The position numbers and the translations under genes are program-made. A DNA stretch of 64,000 nucleotides from G963422745 sp963422745 (lineage in GTDB: Bacteria > Actinomycetota > Acidimicrobiia > Acidimicrobiales > Aldehydirespiratoraceae): positions 1,488,001 to 1,552,000 of the forward strand of contig OY730477.1 of NCBI GenBank assembly GCA_963422745.1. Direction: 5' to 3'. The first letter of the stretch is position 1, and the number at the start of each line of letters is the position of its first letter. Under the pieces are notes generated by a model. It made no database searches, had not been told where the DNA came from, and saw only the letters and a program-made list of their open reading frames with translations. This document shows positions 7,427-15,882 of the stretch, piece after piece.

Positions 7427-10400
7427 ATGTACCTGAAGAACCTGACGCTCAAGGGCTTCAAGTCTTTCGCCGATCCGACCTCAATGGACCTCAAGCCTGG
7501 GGTCACGGTTGTGGTCGGCCCCAACGGCAGCGGCAAGTCCAACGTGGTCGACGCGATCGCATGGGTCCTCGGCGTGCAGGCGCCCAGCGCAGTTCGTTCG
7601 GCTAAGATGGACGACGTCATCTTTGCTGGCACGGCTGACAGGGCGGCTTTGGGTCGGGCGGAGGTATCGATCACGATCGACAATCATTCGCGCACGTTGC
7701 CCATCGAGTTCAGCGAGGTGAAGATCACCCGCACGCTGTTTCGCAGTGGTGATTCTCAATACGCCATCAACGGTGCACCATGTCGGCTTCTCGATGTCTC
7801 CGAATTGCTTGCTGGCGGTGGCGTCGGGCGTCATCGCCATGTAGTCGTTTCGCAGGGCCAGATTGATGCCGTGCTCAACGCCCGTCCTGAGGACCGCCGT
7901 GACATCATCGAAGAGGTAGCAGGCGTTTCGAAGTTCCGACGGCGAACCGAGCGCGCCGAGCGTCGGCTCCTTGCAACCGATCGAGACCTCGTCAGGGTGA
8001 CAGACCTCATGCGTGAGGTACGGCGTCGGCTGCGTCCGCTGCACAAGCAGGCCGAAGCCGCCAGACGCCACGGAGACCTTGTTGCCGAACTCGGTTCGCT
8101 CCGAATACATCTCCTCGGCCGGGAGATCGAAAGGCTACGCCACAGGCTCTCCACCAACGCGCAAAAGCGCACCTCGTCGATCGCAAGACTCAGGGCAGCC
8201 GATGCCGACATTGATCGCCTCAGCATGGAGATCTCCACCGCAGAGCGGCGACTCTGCGAACTTGGCTGCGGTGATCTCGGCGAGACACTTCTGCGACTGG
8301 AGTCGATGCGCGAGCGTGCCAGAGGGATGAGCGTGGTGATCGCCGAGCGGCGAAAGGGTTCGGAACGGGATCGTTTGCATGCCGCAAGCCGCGCAGTGGC
8401 GGCGGCACAACAAGCCGAGGCGGCAACAATTCGAGCGGCCCTGGCCGAGGTCAACGACGCAGAAGTCCGGTTGGAACCGGACTTGGTGCAACTGGGCGAT
8501 CTGGAGGCGGCACACACCGCGGACACGACAATGTTTCGAGCCAAGTGGGACAACGGGGTTCTGACCGCCGATGATTCGCTGGGTCGCTCCGATCGGGCGC
8601 GTGGCGAGCTGAACGCCTTGGGGATATCGATTCGTAGCGGTCACGACGCTACTCAGCGGCTAAGCGCCCGCTTGGACGAACTCAGAACGCGTGGTCAAGA
8701 ACTCGCTGCCGCCGAGACGCGGTATCGCGACGATCTGGTCTCGGCCAATGTCGCCAAGCAGCAACTTGTTGAAGCACAAACGGAATCCGAGCAGGCGCGC
8801 ATTGTGGCCGATCGGGCACTCGTTGCTGCACGGGATCGTCAGGCAGCCGAAGAGGTTGACCGCCAGCTTTGGACGGCTCGAGTTGATGCTCTGAGGCTGG
8901 CACTCGACAAGGTCACCGCACAAAGTGGGTTGGACTGCCTGGCCGACCTGAATGGAGTGTTGGGCACGCTGGGCGACTTGGTGACGATCGAAAAGGGTTG
9001 GGAGGCGGCGTTCGCGGCGGCCGTGGCTGAGTCGTTCGATGCGGTCGTCACGGAGTCATCCGATGTGGCCCGCCAAGTGCTTGCTCGGCTCGTTGCCGCC
9101 TCCAGGGGCGGTACGGTGCTTGCCTTGGACACGGTCGGGGTGCAGTGTTCGGGACCGCCACCGCACACAGTGCAGGTCGACACTGAACTCGACTCCTCTG
9201 AGATGTCGTCGCTCCGAGGTGCTGCGGCGGATATGTCGACCATTCGTTGCCGGGTCCGGGGCAGCAATGAGCGAGTCGATGCACTGCTTGATCTGCTTGT
9301 GGGCCACGTCGTCGCGGTCAACGGCGGTTGGATCGAGGCGACCTCGGTCGCGATTGCTGACCCCAGCGCAGTTGTAGTCACCAGCGCGGGCGATCGTTTC
9401 TCGCCCGCAGGCTGGAAGGTAGGTGGCGGTGTTGTTGGAGCCACCGCAGCCGCACTCGTCGAAGCCGAAGACCATGTTGTGACTACCACAGACCGGGTCG
9501 CCCGCTGCATGGCCAAAACGGAGGTGCTAGCGGCGGAACAGAAACTCTGCATCCGAAGAGTGGAAGAACTAACCGATGCGCTCCGTGTGTCTGGTGCGGT
9601 TGTGGATGCTGCAACCGACGCCCTTCGCGGTATCGAAGCTGAGCGACATGTTGTCGCCACCGACACCGAATCATTGCAGGGACAGTTGGACGAACTCACT
9701 GTCAGACTCACCAGCGAGCGTGCCCGCGTGGTTGAACTCGAAACCGAGATAACGACGCTTGGGGTGGTCGAGACTCAAGCTCTTGCCCGGAGTCGGCAGC
9801 TGGCCGCAGACCGAACCGCGCTCGCAGAACGAGCAGCGGACCTTGCTCTGCGACGCACAGAAACGCAGGTGCGGTCCGCTGAGCTACGCGAACGCCGGTC
9901 CTTGCTCGCAAGTCGCCTGGCCGAACTCGAAGAAAGGCTCGGGCGCGACGCCATGGCACGAGCTGCCGCCGAACGACAACGCATAGACCTGGATAGGCGA
10001 ATGGCCTTGCTGAACCGGTTGGCGGATTCGGTGGACGCAAGGGCGCAACGTCTCGATACTCGGATCGACTCGGTGCGTGAACAGAAACGTCGCCAATCCC
10101 AAGACATTGAGGCGATCACGGACCGCCTCAATGTAGCTCGGCGCCGACGGGAATTGCTCGAGCAAGATCGCACCGCTTTGTGTCATGAGGTCGCTCAAGG
10201 CGATGTAGAACAGGCGGAGTTGCGAACCAAGCTGGAGATCGCCGTCGATCGTTTGTTCACCGAACACGGTTTGGATCCCGACGAGGTCGTGTCGGCGCCC
10301 TGTCCGGAGTTGCCCGATGAGATGGATGCAGTTCGCCGGGTAGAAATGATCGAGTCCGAACTCGACATCATCGGACCCGTAAATCCGCTTGCGCTTGAAG

Positions 10401-10975
10401 AACACCACCAACTGCAGGAACGGCTTGCGTTTTTGCAGGATCAACACAACGACGTGCGGGCCACCAGACGCGAACTTCGCAAGGTCACCGCTTCGATCGA
10501 GCAGGAGATTGTGTCCGTCTTTGCGTCAGCTTTCGCTGATGTCTCCGCCGACTTCTCCCGACTGTTCGCAAAGCTGTTTCCCGGTGGGCAAGGTTCAATA
10601 TCGCTCACCGATCCCAGGGATCTTCTCAATACCGGAGTTGAGATCAGTGCAAGACCCTCAGGCAAGATGGTCCGCAGACTGTCGTTGTTGTCGGGCGGCG
10701 AGAGAACGCTGGTAGCTCTGGCGTTCTTGTTTGCGGTGTTCCGCTGCAGGCCGTCGCCGTTCTATGTGATGGACGAAGTGGAGGTCGCTCTTGATGATGT
10801 GAACCTTCACAGGTTCTTGTCGCTGGTGCAGGAATTCCGAAAGCAAGCCCAACTGCTGCTTATCAGCCATCAGCAACCCACCATGGAGATCGCCGATTGC
10901 TTGTACGGGGTTTCGATGAGGTCGGGTCAGTCCAGCCGGATCGTGTCGGAGAAAGCCCCCGCCGGAGTCGCTTGA
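7427..10975 (+). CDS. smc: Chromosome segregation ATPase SMC
   Basis: The 1182-residue SMC compacts and segregates the chromosome as a dimer, with ScpA and ScpB encoded elsewhere. The head is built from Walker A GPNGSGKSN (residues 31-39) plus the C-terminal signature LLSGGERTL (about 1086) and Walker B YVMDEVEVALDD (about 1110). Two long coiled-coil arms flank a hinge at about 505-640. ATG 7427 begins MYLKNLTLKGFKSF, the usual SMC start; the in-frame upstream codons are not conserved. The 260-bp gap before it has no gene and probably holds its promoter. Many actinobacteria have ftsY after smc; here a methyltransferase ORF follows. Confidence 0.97.
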   Translation: MYLKNLTLKGFKSFADPTSMDLKPGVTVVVGPNGSGKSNVVDAIAWVLGVQAPSAVRSAKMDDVIFAGTADRAALGRAEVSITIDNHSRTLPIEFSEVKITRTLFRSGDSQYAINGAPCRLLDVSELLAGGGVGRHRHVVVSQGQIDAVLNARPEDRRDIIEEVAGVSKFRRRTERAERRLLATDRDLVRVTDLMREVRRRLRPLHKQAEAARRHGDLVAELGSLRIHLLGREIERLRHRLSTNAQKRTSSIARLRAADADIDRLSMEISTAERRLCELGCGDLGETLLRLESMRERARGMSVVIAERRKGSERDRLHAASRAVAAAQQAEAATIRAALAEVNDAEVRLEPDLVQLGDLEAAHTADTTMFRAKWDNGVLTADDSLGRSDRARGELNALGISIRSGHDATQRLSARLDELRTRGQELAAAETRYRDDLVSANVAKQQLVEAQTESEQARIVADRALVAARDRQAAEEVDRQLWTARVDALRLALDKVTAQSGLDCLADLNGVLGTLGDLVTIEKGWEAAFAAAVAESFDAVVTESSDVARQVLARLVAASRGGTVLALDTVGVQCSGPPPHTVQVDTELDSSEMSSLRGAAADMSTIRCRVRGSNERVDALLDLLVGHVVAVNGGWIEATSVAIADPSAVVVTSAGDRFSPAGWKVGGGVVGATAAALVEAEDHVVTTTDRVARCMAKTEVLAAEQKLCIRRVEELTDALRVSGAVVDAATDALRGIEAERHVVATDTESLQGQLDELTVRLTSERARVVELETEITTLGVVETQALARSRQLAADRTALAERAADLALRRTETQVRSAELRERRSLLASRLAELEERLGRDAMARAAAERQRIDLDRRMALLNRLADSVDARAQRLDTRIDSVREQKRRQSQDIEAITDRLNVARRRRELLEQDRTALCHEVAQGDVEQAELRTKLEIAVDRLFTEHGLDPDEVVSAPCPELPDEMDAVRRVEMIESELDIIGPVNPLALEEHHQLQERLAFLQDQHNDVRATRRELRKVTASIEQEIVSVFASAFADVSADFSRLFAKLFPGGQGSISLTDPRDLLNTGVEISARPSGKMVRRLSLLSGGERTLVALAFLFAVFRCRPSPFYVMDEVEVALDDVNLHRFLSLVQEFRKQAQLLLISHQQPTMEIADCLYGVSMRSGQSSRIVSEKAPAGVA

Positions 10976-11014
10976 GCCAACCCCGGGCCACCGCGCCCCG
11001 CGGATGTTGCGGGT

Positions 11015-11623
11015 CTGCTCCGAGATGGCTGTTGTGAGGCGTCGGGTAGCCGGGTCGCCGATGTCACCTATGGGCAGGGCGTCTTCTGGCGGCAGGTCCC
11101 GGAGGGGCGTTACAAGCTGCTCGCGACGGACTTGGAAACCGGCGTGGACTGTCGCGCGCTTCCGTACCCGGACGGCGCGCTGGATTGCGTGGTGTTGGAC
11201 CCGCCCTACATGCACACCCCCGGAGGTACGGCGCACAAGACGCGGAGCAATCAAGCGTTTGAACAGTACTACCGGAATAACGGAACCGGTAATCGGACAT
11301 CCAGGAAGTATCACGATGCGGTGTTAGCGCTCTATGAGGCAGCCGGAGAAGAGGCGTACCGCGTCCTGCGGGATCGGGGCGTGTTCATCGTGAAGTGTCA
11401 GGATGAAGTGTGCTCGAACCGGCAGCGCTTCACCCATATCGAGATCATGTCAGGCTATGCGACTCTTGGATTCATAGCCGAAGACCTCTTCGTGGTCATG
11501 CCTAGGAATCGCCCTGGAGTTAGCGTCTCGACCCGACAAGTGCACGCGCGGAAGAATCACTCCTACTTCCTCGTGTTCTGGAAGAGAGCGAAGGGAAAGG
11601 GACAGTGGGAGCCTCCCGAATGA
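11015..11623 (+). CDS. DNA methyltransferase (DPPY type), start unclear
   Basis: The protein resembles small phage- or island-borne DNA adenine/cytosine-N4 methyltransferases. It has a SAM motif VADVTYGQGVFW near nt 11054-11089, the catalytic motif DPPYMHTPGG near nt 11201, and a conserved C-terminus RKNHSYFLVFWK. The homologous sequence begins upstream of the first TTG (11132), which would remove the SAM motif. No ATG, GTG or TTG exists in frame between the smc stop and 11132, so CTG 11015 is listed as the only candidate, without a convincing ribosome-binding site. The frame is the same as smc and open from its TGA. Either a non-standard start or a 5'-truncated acquired gene is possible. No restriction enzyme is adjacent. 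Confidence 0.62.
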   Translation: MLRDGCCEASGSRVADVTYGQGVFWRQVPEGRYKLLATDLETGVDCRALPYPDGALDCVVLDPPYMHTPGGTAHKTRSNQAFEQYYRNNGTGNRTSRKYHDAVLALYEAAGEEAYRVLRDRGVFIVKCQDEVCSNRQRFTHIEIMSGYATLGFIAEDLFVVMPRNRPGVSVSTRQVHARKNHSYFLVFWKRAKGKGQWEPPE

Positions 11624-11631
11624 AACAGGTA

Positions 11632-12747
11632 TCAAAACGGCGAGGGGGTGGGGTTGTCGATCTCCAGAGCGCGTGCCAAGGCATCTGTGACCATGTTCGC
11701 CACCGACAAGTTCAGATCAGCCGTGACCAAACCGCTTGAGGTCATTCGATCCCCGAGGCCTATGAAGATGGCTGCGAAACGCATGATCCCGAAAACTTCC
11801 CAATAGCGAGGATTGCGGACCTCAAGTCCCGAGGCCTGTTCGTACATATCGATCTGTTCCTCGCGGGTGGGGTAGCCGTCCAGGCGGGCGACACCAAGGT
11901 CGTCGAAACTCATTCGATCAAACATCAGCCACCAACCGATGTCGGCCTCCGTCGGACTCAACGCCGCCGCCTCCCAGTCCAACACGGCGGCGGGGCGATA
12001 GTTTTGCCACAACACGTTCGCAACGCGGGCATCGCCCCAGGTGAGCCCGTAGCGTTCATCCGCGGGGTCGTGTTCACGCAACCATTGGTAAGACTCCGCG
12101 AGGACTGGATGCGGCCGGCCAGCCAGTGTGGCTGTGGTGTGTGCCTCGTAGATGTCGATCTGGATTGCGGTGCTCGGCTCAGCTATGCCACTGGCGTCCA
12201 GCCAGCCGAGATCGGCCGTCAGCCAGTCGATCTTGTTGATGGCCGCCATTGCCTCCAGCCCGGTCTGTACCATGCGGCGGCGCTGCTGCGGTGTTGCCTC
12301 GTCAACCACGAATCCGGCTTGTGTGTAACGCGGATTGTCACCGGGCACCTGGCCGTCAACGTGTGTCATCACAAAGAACGGCCCGCCGAGTATGGAGCTG
12401 TCACCCTCATAGCCGATCACTGCTGGAACCGGGGCTTCACAATGTGCTGCAGCTGTGGCCATGGCTCGGTGTTGCAGGGCGACGGAGACTTCACAGGCGG
12501 CTGTCTGAGTTGGGAACAAAGCACCGCCAGCCGGTTCGATTCGAACAACGTAGCGCTCCTCGGAGTGGACCTCGCCAATCGTCCGGGCAAGGCTCACGAA
12601 CACCGTCTCATTGGAGAAACCCGTGGCGACGGGAATGTCAATGTTGGTAACTTCAACTTTGGCCCATTCAGGGTGTTTCGAAGCGAACCATTGACGTAGG
12701 GCATCCCCATAGTGGCCCCGATCGGTTATGAACTTCGGCGCAGTCAT
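11632..12747 (-). CDS. Phosphotransferase family protein (APH/ACAD10-like kinase)
   Basis: A 371-residue protein of the aminoglycoside phosphotransferase/choline-kinase fold. The catalytic loop reads LTWGDARVANVLW, where the usual His before GD is Trp, and the metal-binding loop reads VLDWEAAA. The N-terminal lobe has the P-loop-like GFSNETVFV and the lysine-region substitute YVVRIEP. This subfamily is common in actinobacteria, often near acyl-CoA dehydrogenases, with mostly unknown substrates, so drug resistance should not be inferred. ATG 12747 begins MTAPKFITDRG; the TTG at 12771 is less likely. It is convergent with the methyltransferase ORF, only 8 nt away. Confidence 0.78.
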   Translation of the reverse strand: MTAPKFITDRGHYGDALRQWFASKHPEWAKVEVTNIDIPVATGFSNETVFVSLARTIGEVHSEERYVVRIEPAGGALFPTQTAACEVSVALQHRAMATAAAHCEAPVPAVIGYEGDSSILGGPFFVMTHVDGQVPGDNPRYTQAGFVVDEATPQQRRRMVQTGLEAMAAINKIDWLTADLGWLDASGIAEPSTAIQIDIYEAHTTATLAGRPHPVLAESYQWLREHDPADERYGLTWGDARVANVLWQNYRPAAVLDWEAAALSPTEADIGWWLMFDRMSFDDLGVARLDGYPTREEQIDMYEQASGLEVRNPRYWEVFGIMRFAAIFIGLGDRMTSSGLVTADLNLSVANMVTDALARALEIDNPTPSPF

Positions 12748-13257
12748 GTCCACTACGTTAGGTGACACCAACGGCTTACGATCCCTGATGCTGGCATGGT
12801 TCGCCAGACACTGGTAGGTCTCGCGGCGTTGGTTGTTTGGTGGTTCTGTGGTGGATAGGGGTTCATGTTGAGTGTTGCGTGGCGTCGCCGGGGTGGGTGT
12901 ATTTCTTGATGGTTGTATTTCTTGATGAATGAGATGGTCTCGGTACCGGTGTTGGTGATGTTGGCTACTTGGACGTATGTGGGTTAGCAGTGGTGCTTGG
13001 GGTTAGCAGTGGTGTCCGTTCCAGTTCCGCGTGTCTGGTGGGTTCACGTCGGTTTGTGAAACTCGCTGGCGCCTATGGCACTGACCCAGCGAGCTTGGGG
13101 TTGCGTTAGTCGGCTGACATGTTTGTGGGGACAGCGGTTTTGAGAGTCGTTCGCTAACTCGGGTGTGGATGCGTGCGGAGCAACTATGTCTGCGCAGAAC
13201 TCTGGTGAGTTCACAAGTAGTCTTCGGCGTCGGACATCATCAATTCCGGGAGGTCCC
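12748..13257. other. 510-bp divergent intergenic region, G/T-rich
   Basis: No gene was recognised. The region separates two divergent genes and must hold promoters for both. It is rich in G and T on the + strand and carries two small direct repeats: a 14-mer at 12898-12911 and 12914-12927, and a 15-mer at 12981-12995 and 13000-13014. A good ribosome-binding site GGGAGG (13248-13253) precedes the dehydrogenase ATG at 13258. Confidence 0.6.
12898..13014. repeat. Two short direct-repeat pairs
   Basis: TGTATTTCTTGATG occurs at 12898-12911 and again at 12914-12927 (period 16). GGGTTAGCAGTGGTG occurs at 12981-12995 and 13000-13014 (period 19). Both pairs are exact. Confidence 0.85.
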
Positions 13258-15708
13258 ATGGCTTCGAACTTGCCGGACCAAGCGCAGGTAGTTGTCGTTG
13301 GCGGCGGCATCGTTGGTTGCAGCATTGCCTATCACCTAACTCGCCGTGACGTGACCGATGTGCTTGTGCTTGAGCAGGGCAAGCTCACCTGTGGCACTAC
13401 CTGGCACGCAGCGGGCCTGGTCTCACAGCTCAAGTCGACGTTTTCGCTCACCAAACTCGCCACCTACTCAGCTCGTCTGTTTGAGGAACTACAAGACGAA
13501 ACCGGCCAGGCCACCGGATACCGCGCACCGGGTTCGATAACAGTGGCCAGTAACGAGCAGCGATGGGAGGAGGTCTTGCGGGGCGCAACCATGGCCGAAG
13601 GTGTGGGCGTACAGACACGGGTGATTGATCTTGATGAGGCAGTCGAGCGCTGGCCTCTGATGCGGACTGACGACCTCGTCGGTGCACTGTTCATTCCCCA
13701 TGACGGCCAGACGTCGCCGGTTGACACCACCGTGGCCTTGGCAAAGGGAGCAAGGACGAGAGGTGCCCGGGTCGTCGAGAACGTGGCCGTCACCGAGGTG
13801 CTGACCAAAAACGGCCGAGTCCATGGGGTGGATACCGAACAAGGCCCTGTCGAAGCCGAGATCGTCGTGTTGGCCACCGGCATGTGGACCCGTCACCTGG
13901 CCCGCAAAATCGGGGTCAACGTACCGCTGCAGGCTTGTGAACATTTCTACATAGTCACCGAACCAATCGAAGAGGTTCGGATCGGGATGCCGACATTGCG
14001 TGATCCGGACAACCACACCTACTTCAAAGAGGAGACCGGCAAGATCATGGCCGGATTCTTCGAGCCTCGAGGCAAGGTCTGGCGAACCGACGAGGTCCCC
14101 CGCGACTTTGCATTCGCTACCTTGCCCGAGGACTGGGATCACATCGGGCCGGTCTTCGAAAGGGCAATGCATCGCGTTCCCGTTCTGGGCGAGTGTGGTA
14201 TCCAACTGTTCTTCAACGGTCCCGAGGCGTTCACCCCAGACGGTGTGATGTACATAGGTGAAACCCCCGAAGTCGATAACTGCTACGTGGCGGCGGGCTT
14301 CAACTCGGTGGGTATACAGTCCGCAGGTGGGGTTGGCTGGGTTCTAGCCGACTGGATTGCCGACAAACACCCGCCGATGGATCTCAACTCGGTCGATCTC
14401 CGCCGTGCGCTGCCGTTTCAGGCCGACAAGCGGTATCTCACAGAGCGCATCTCTGAAAGCCTTGGCCTTCTCTACGCAATGCATTGGCCGTTTCGTCAAT
14501 ACGAGAGCGCCCGTGGTATCCGACGCTCACCCCTGCACGACCGAATCGACGCTGCAGGTGCCGTGTTCGGAGAAACTGCGGGCTGGGAACGGCCCAATTG
14601 GTATGCGAACCCGGGTCAAAGCAGGTCCTATGACTACTGCTTCGGGAAGCAGAACTGGCACGACAATATGGTCGCCGAGTGTCATGGGGTGCGCCAACGG
14701 GTGGGTGTGTTCGATCAGACGTCGTTCGCCAAGTTCAATGTGAGTGGTTCTCAAGCTCTTGAGTTAATGCAGCGCCTGAGCGTGGCCGAGATCGACGTTG
14801 AGATCGGCAAAGCCGTGTACACCCAGTGGTGCAATCGTTGGGGTGGGATTGAAGCCGATCTTACAGTCACCCGCACCGGTGACGAGTCGTTCTTTGTGGT
14901 CACGTCTGCCGCGTCAGAGATGCGTGACTGGACCTGGCTGCGCCGAGGCGCGCGGGACATGAGCGTGGACATATCCAACTTGACCGACGCCATGGCCATG
15001 CTCGGAGTTATGGGACCCGCCTCGCGAAAGCTGATGTCGCAACTTACCGATTCCGATCTCTCCAACGAGAGATTCGCTTTCGGCACCGCCCAGCAGATCT
15101 CTGTTGTTGGCTACGATGTCACCGCAATCAGAATGAGCTATGTAGGTGAACTGGGCTGGGAACTGTATGTAGCCAATGCAGATGCGGGAGGCCTGTACGA
15201 CGCCATCGTAAAGACAGGAGCGCCCTTGGGTCTCATACATGCGGGTTACCATGCAATGGATTCACTTCGCCTTGAAGCAGGAATGCGCCACTGGGGTCAC
15301 GACATCACCGACGAGGATACGCCGTTGGAGGCAGGACTCGGATTCACCGTCGCCTGGGACAAGGACGCCGACTTCATTGGCCGTGACGCACTTCAGGAAC
15401 ATCGCGCCAAAAGGTTGACCAAACGGCTTGTGCAGGTACGTATTGAGGATCCGGAACTGCTCACGTATCATGACGAACCGCTGTATCGAGACGGCCTGGT
15501 GGTGGGACGGATCACCTCATCAATGTGGAGCGTCAGCCAACAGCGGTGCTGCGCGATGGGATATGTGAACTGCGCCGATGGCGTTACCGCCGATTGGCTG
15601 AGATCGGGTACTTGGCACACCAGCATTGGCGGGTGCCGAACAGCGGTTTCCACCTCGATACGTAGTTGGTATGACCCTCAAAGGCGTCGCCCGCACATCT
15701 CTGAATGA
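13258..15708 (+). CDS. FAD/GcvT dehydrogenase, dimethylglycine/sarcosine dehydrogenase-like (copy 1)
   Basis: An 816-residue two-part enzyme. The N-terminal DAO-type FAD domain has VVVVGGGIVGCSIAYHL (residues 11-27) and GTTWHAAGL, whose His50 matches the histidine that binds FAD covalently in dimethylglycine dehydrogenase. The C-terminal half (about 430-816) is a GcvT-like folate domain with YVGELGWELYV and MDSLRLEAGMRHWG. The family oxidises N-methyl groups and passes the one-carbon unit to tetrahydrofolate. ATG 13258 has GGGAGG 4 nt upstream. The next gene is a diverged paralogue, and an MttB-family gene follows, pointing to methylated-amine catabolism. The exact substrate is not readable. 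Confidence 0.88.
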   Translation: MASNLPDQAQVVVVGGGIVGCSIAYHLTRRDVTDVLVLEQGKLTCGTTWHAAGLVSQLKSTFSLTKLATYSARLFEELQDETGQATGYRAPGSITVASNEQRWEEVLRGATMAEGVGVQTRVIDLDEAVERWPLMRTDDLVGALFIPHDGQTSPVDTTVALAKGARTRGARVVENVAVTEVLTKNGRVHGVDTEQGPVEAEIVVLATGMWTRHLARKIGVNVPLQACEHFYIVTEPIEEVRIGMPTLRDPDNHTYFKEETGKIMAGFFEPRGKVWRTDEVPRDFAFATLPEDWDHIGPVFERAMHRVPVLGECGIQLFFNGPEAFTPDGVMYIGETPEVDNCYVAAGFNSVGIQSAGGVGWVLADWIADKHPPMDLNSVDLRRALPFQADKRYLTERISESLGLLYAMHWPFRQYESARGIRRSPLHDRIDAAGAVFGETAGWERPNWYANPGQSRSYDYCFGKQNWHDNMVAECHGVRQRVGVFDQTSFAKFNVSGSQALELMQRLSVAEIDVEIGKAVYTQWCNRWGGIEADLTVTRTGDESFFVVTSAASEMRDWTWLRRGARDMSVDISNLTDAMAMLGVMGPASRKLMSQLTDSDLSNERFAFGTAQQISVVGYDVTAIRMSYVGELGWELYVANADAGGLYDAIVKTGAPLGLIHAGYHAMDSLRLEAGMRHWGHDITDEDTPLEAGLGFTVAWDKDADFIGRDALQEHRAKRLTKRLVQVRIEDPELLTYHDEPLYRDGLVVGRITSSMWSVSQQRCCAMGYVNCADGVTADWLRSGTWHTSIGGCRTAVSTSIRSWYDPQRRRPHISE

Positions 15709-15882
15709 GATATGGACATTGTTGCGTAGTGCGACTCCGATGCCGAGGGCGGTCGACAACCAACGCCAAAGGGCGCCACAACGCGCAATACCAGAACAGC
15801 TCAGGAAATAGTCGTAGACTGAAGCCGGATCGAATGATCCGCTGCCCGATTGACACCTAATCGAACCGGGGGAGCCAAAACC

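Noticed and set aside
12004..12699. 231-aa ORF opposite the phosphotransferase
   Set aside because: Antisense shadow; the reverse-strand gene has catalytic motifs and a sensible start.
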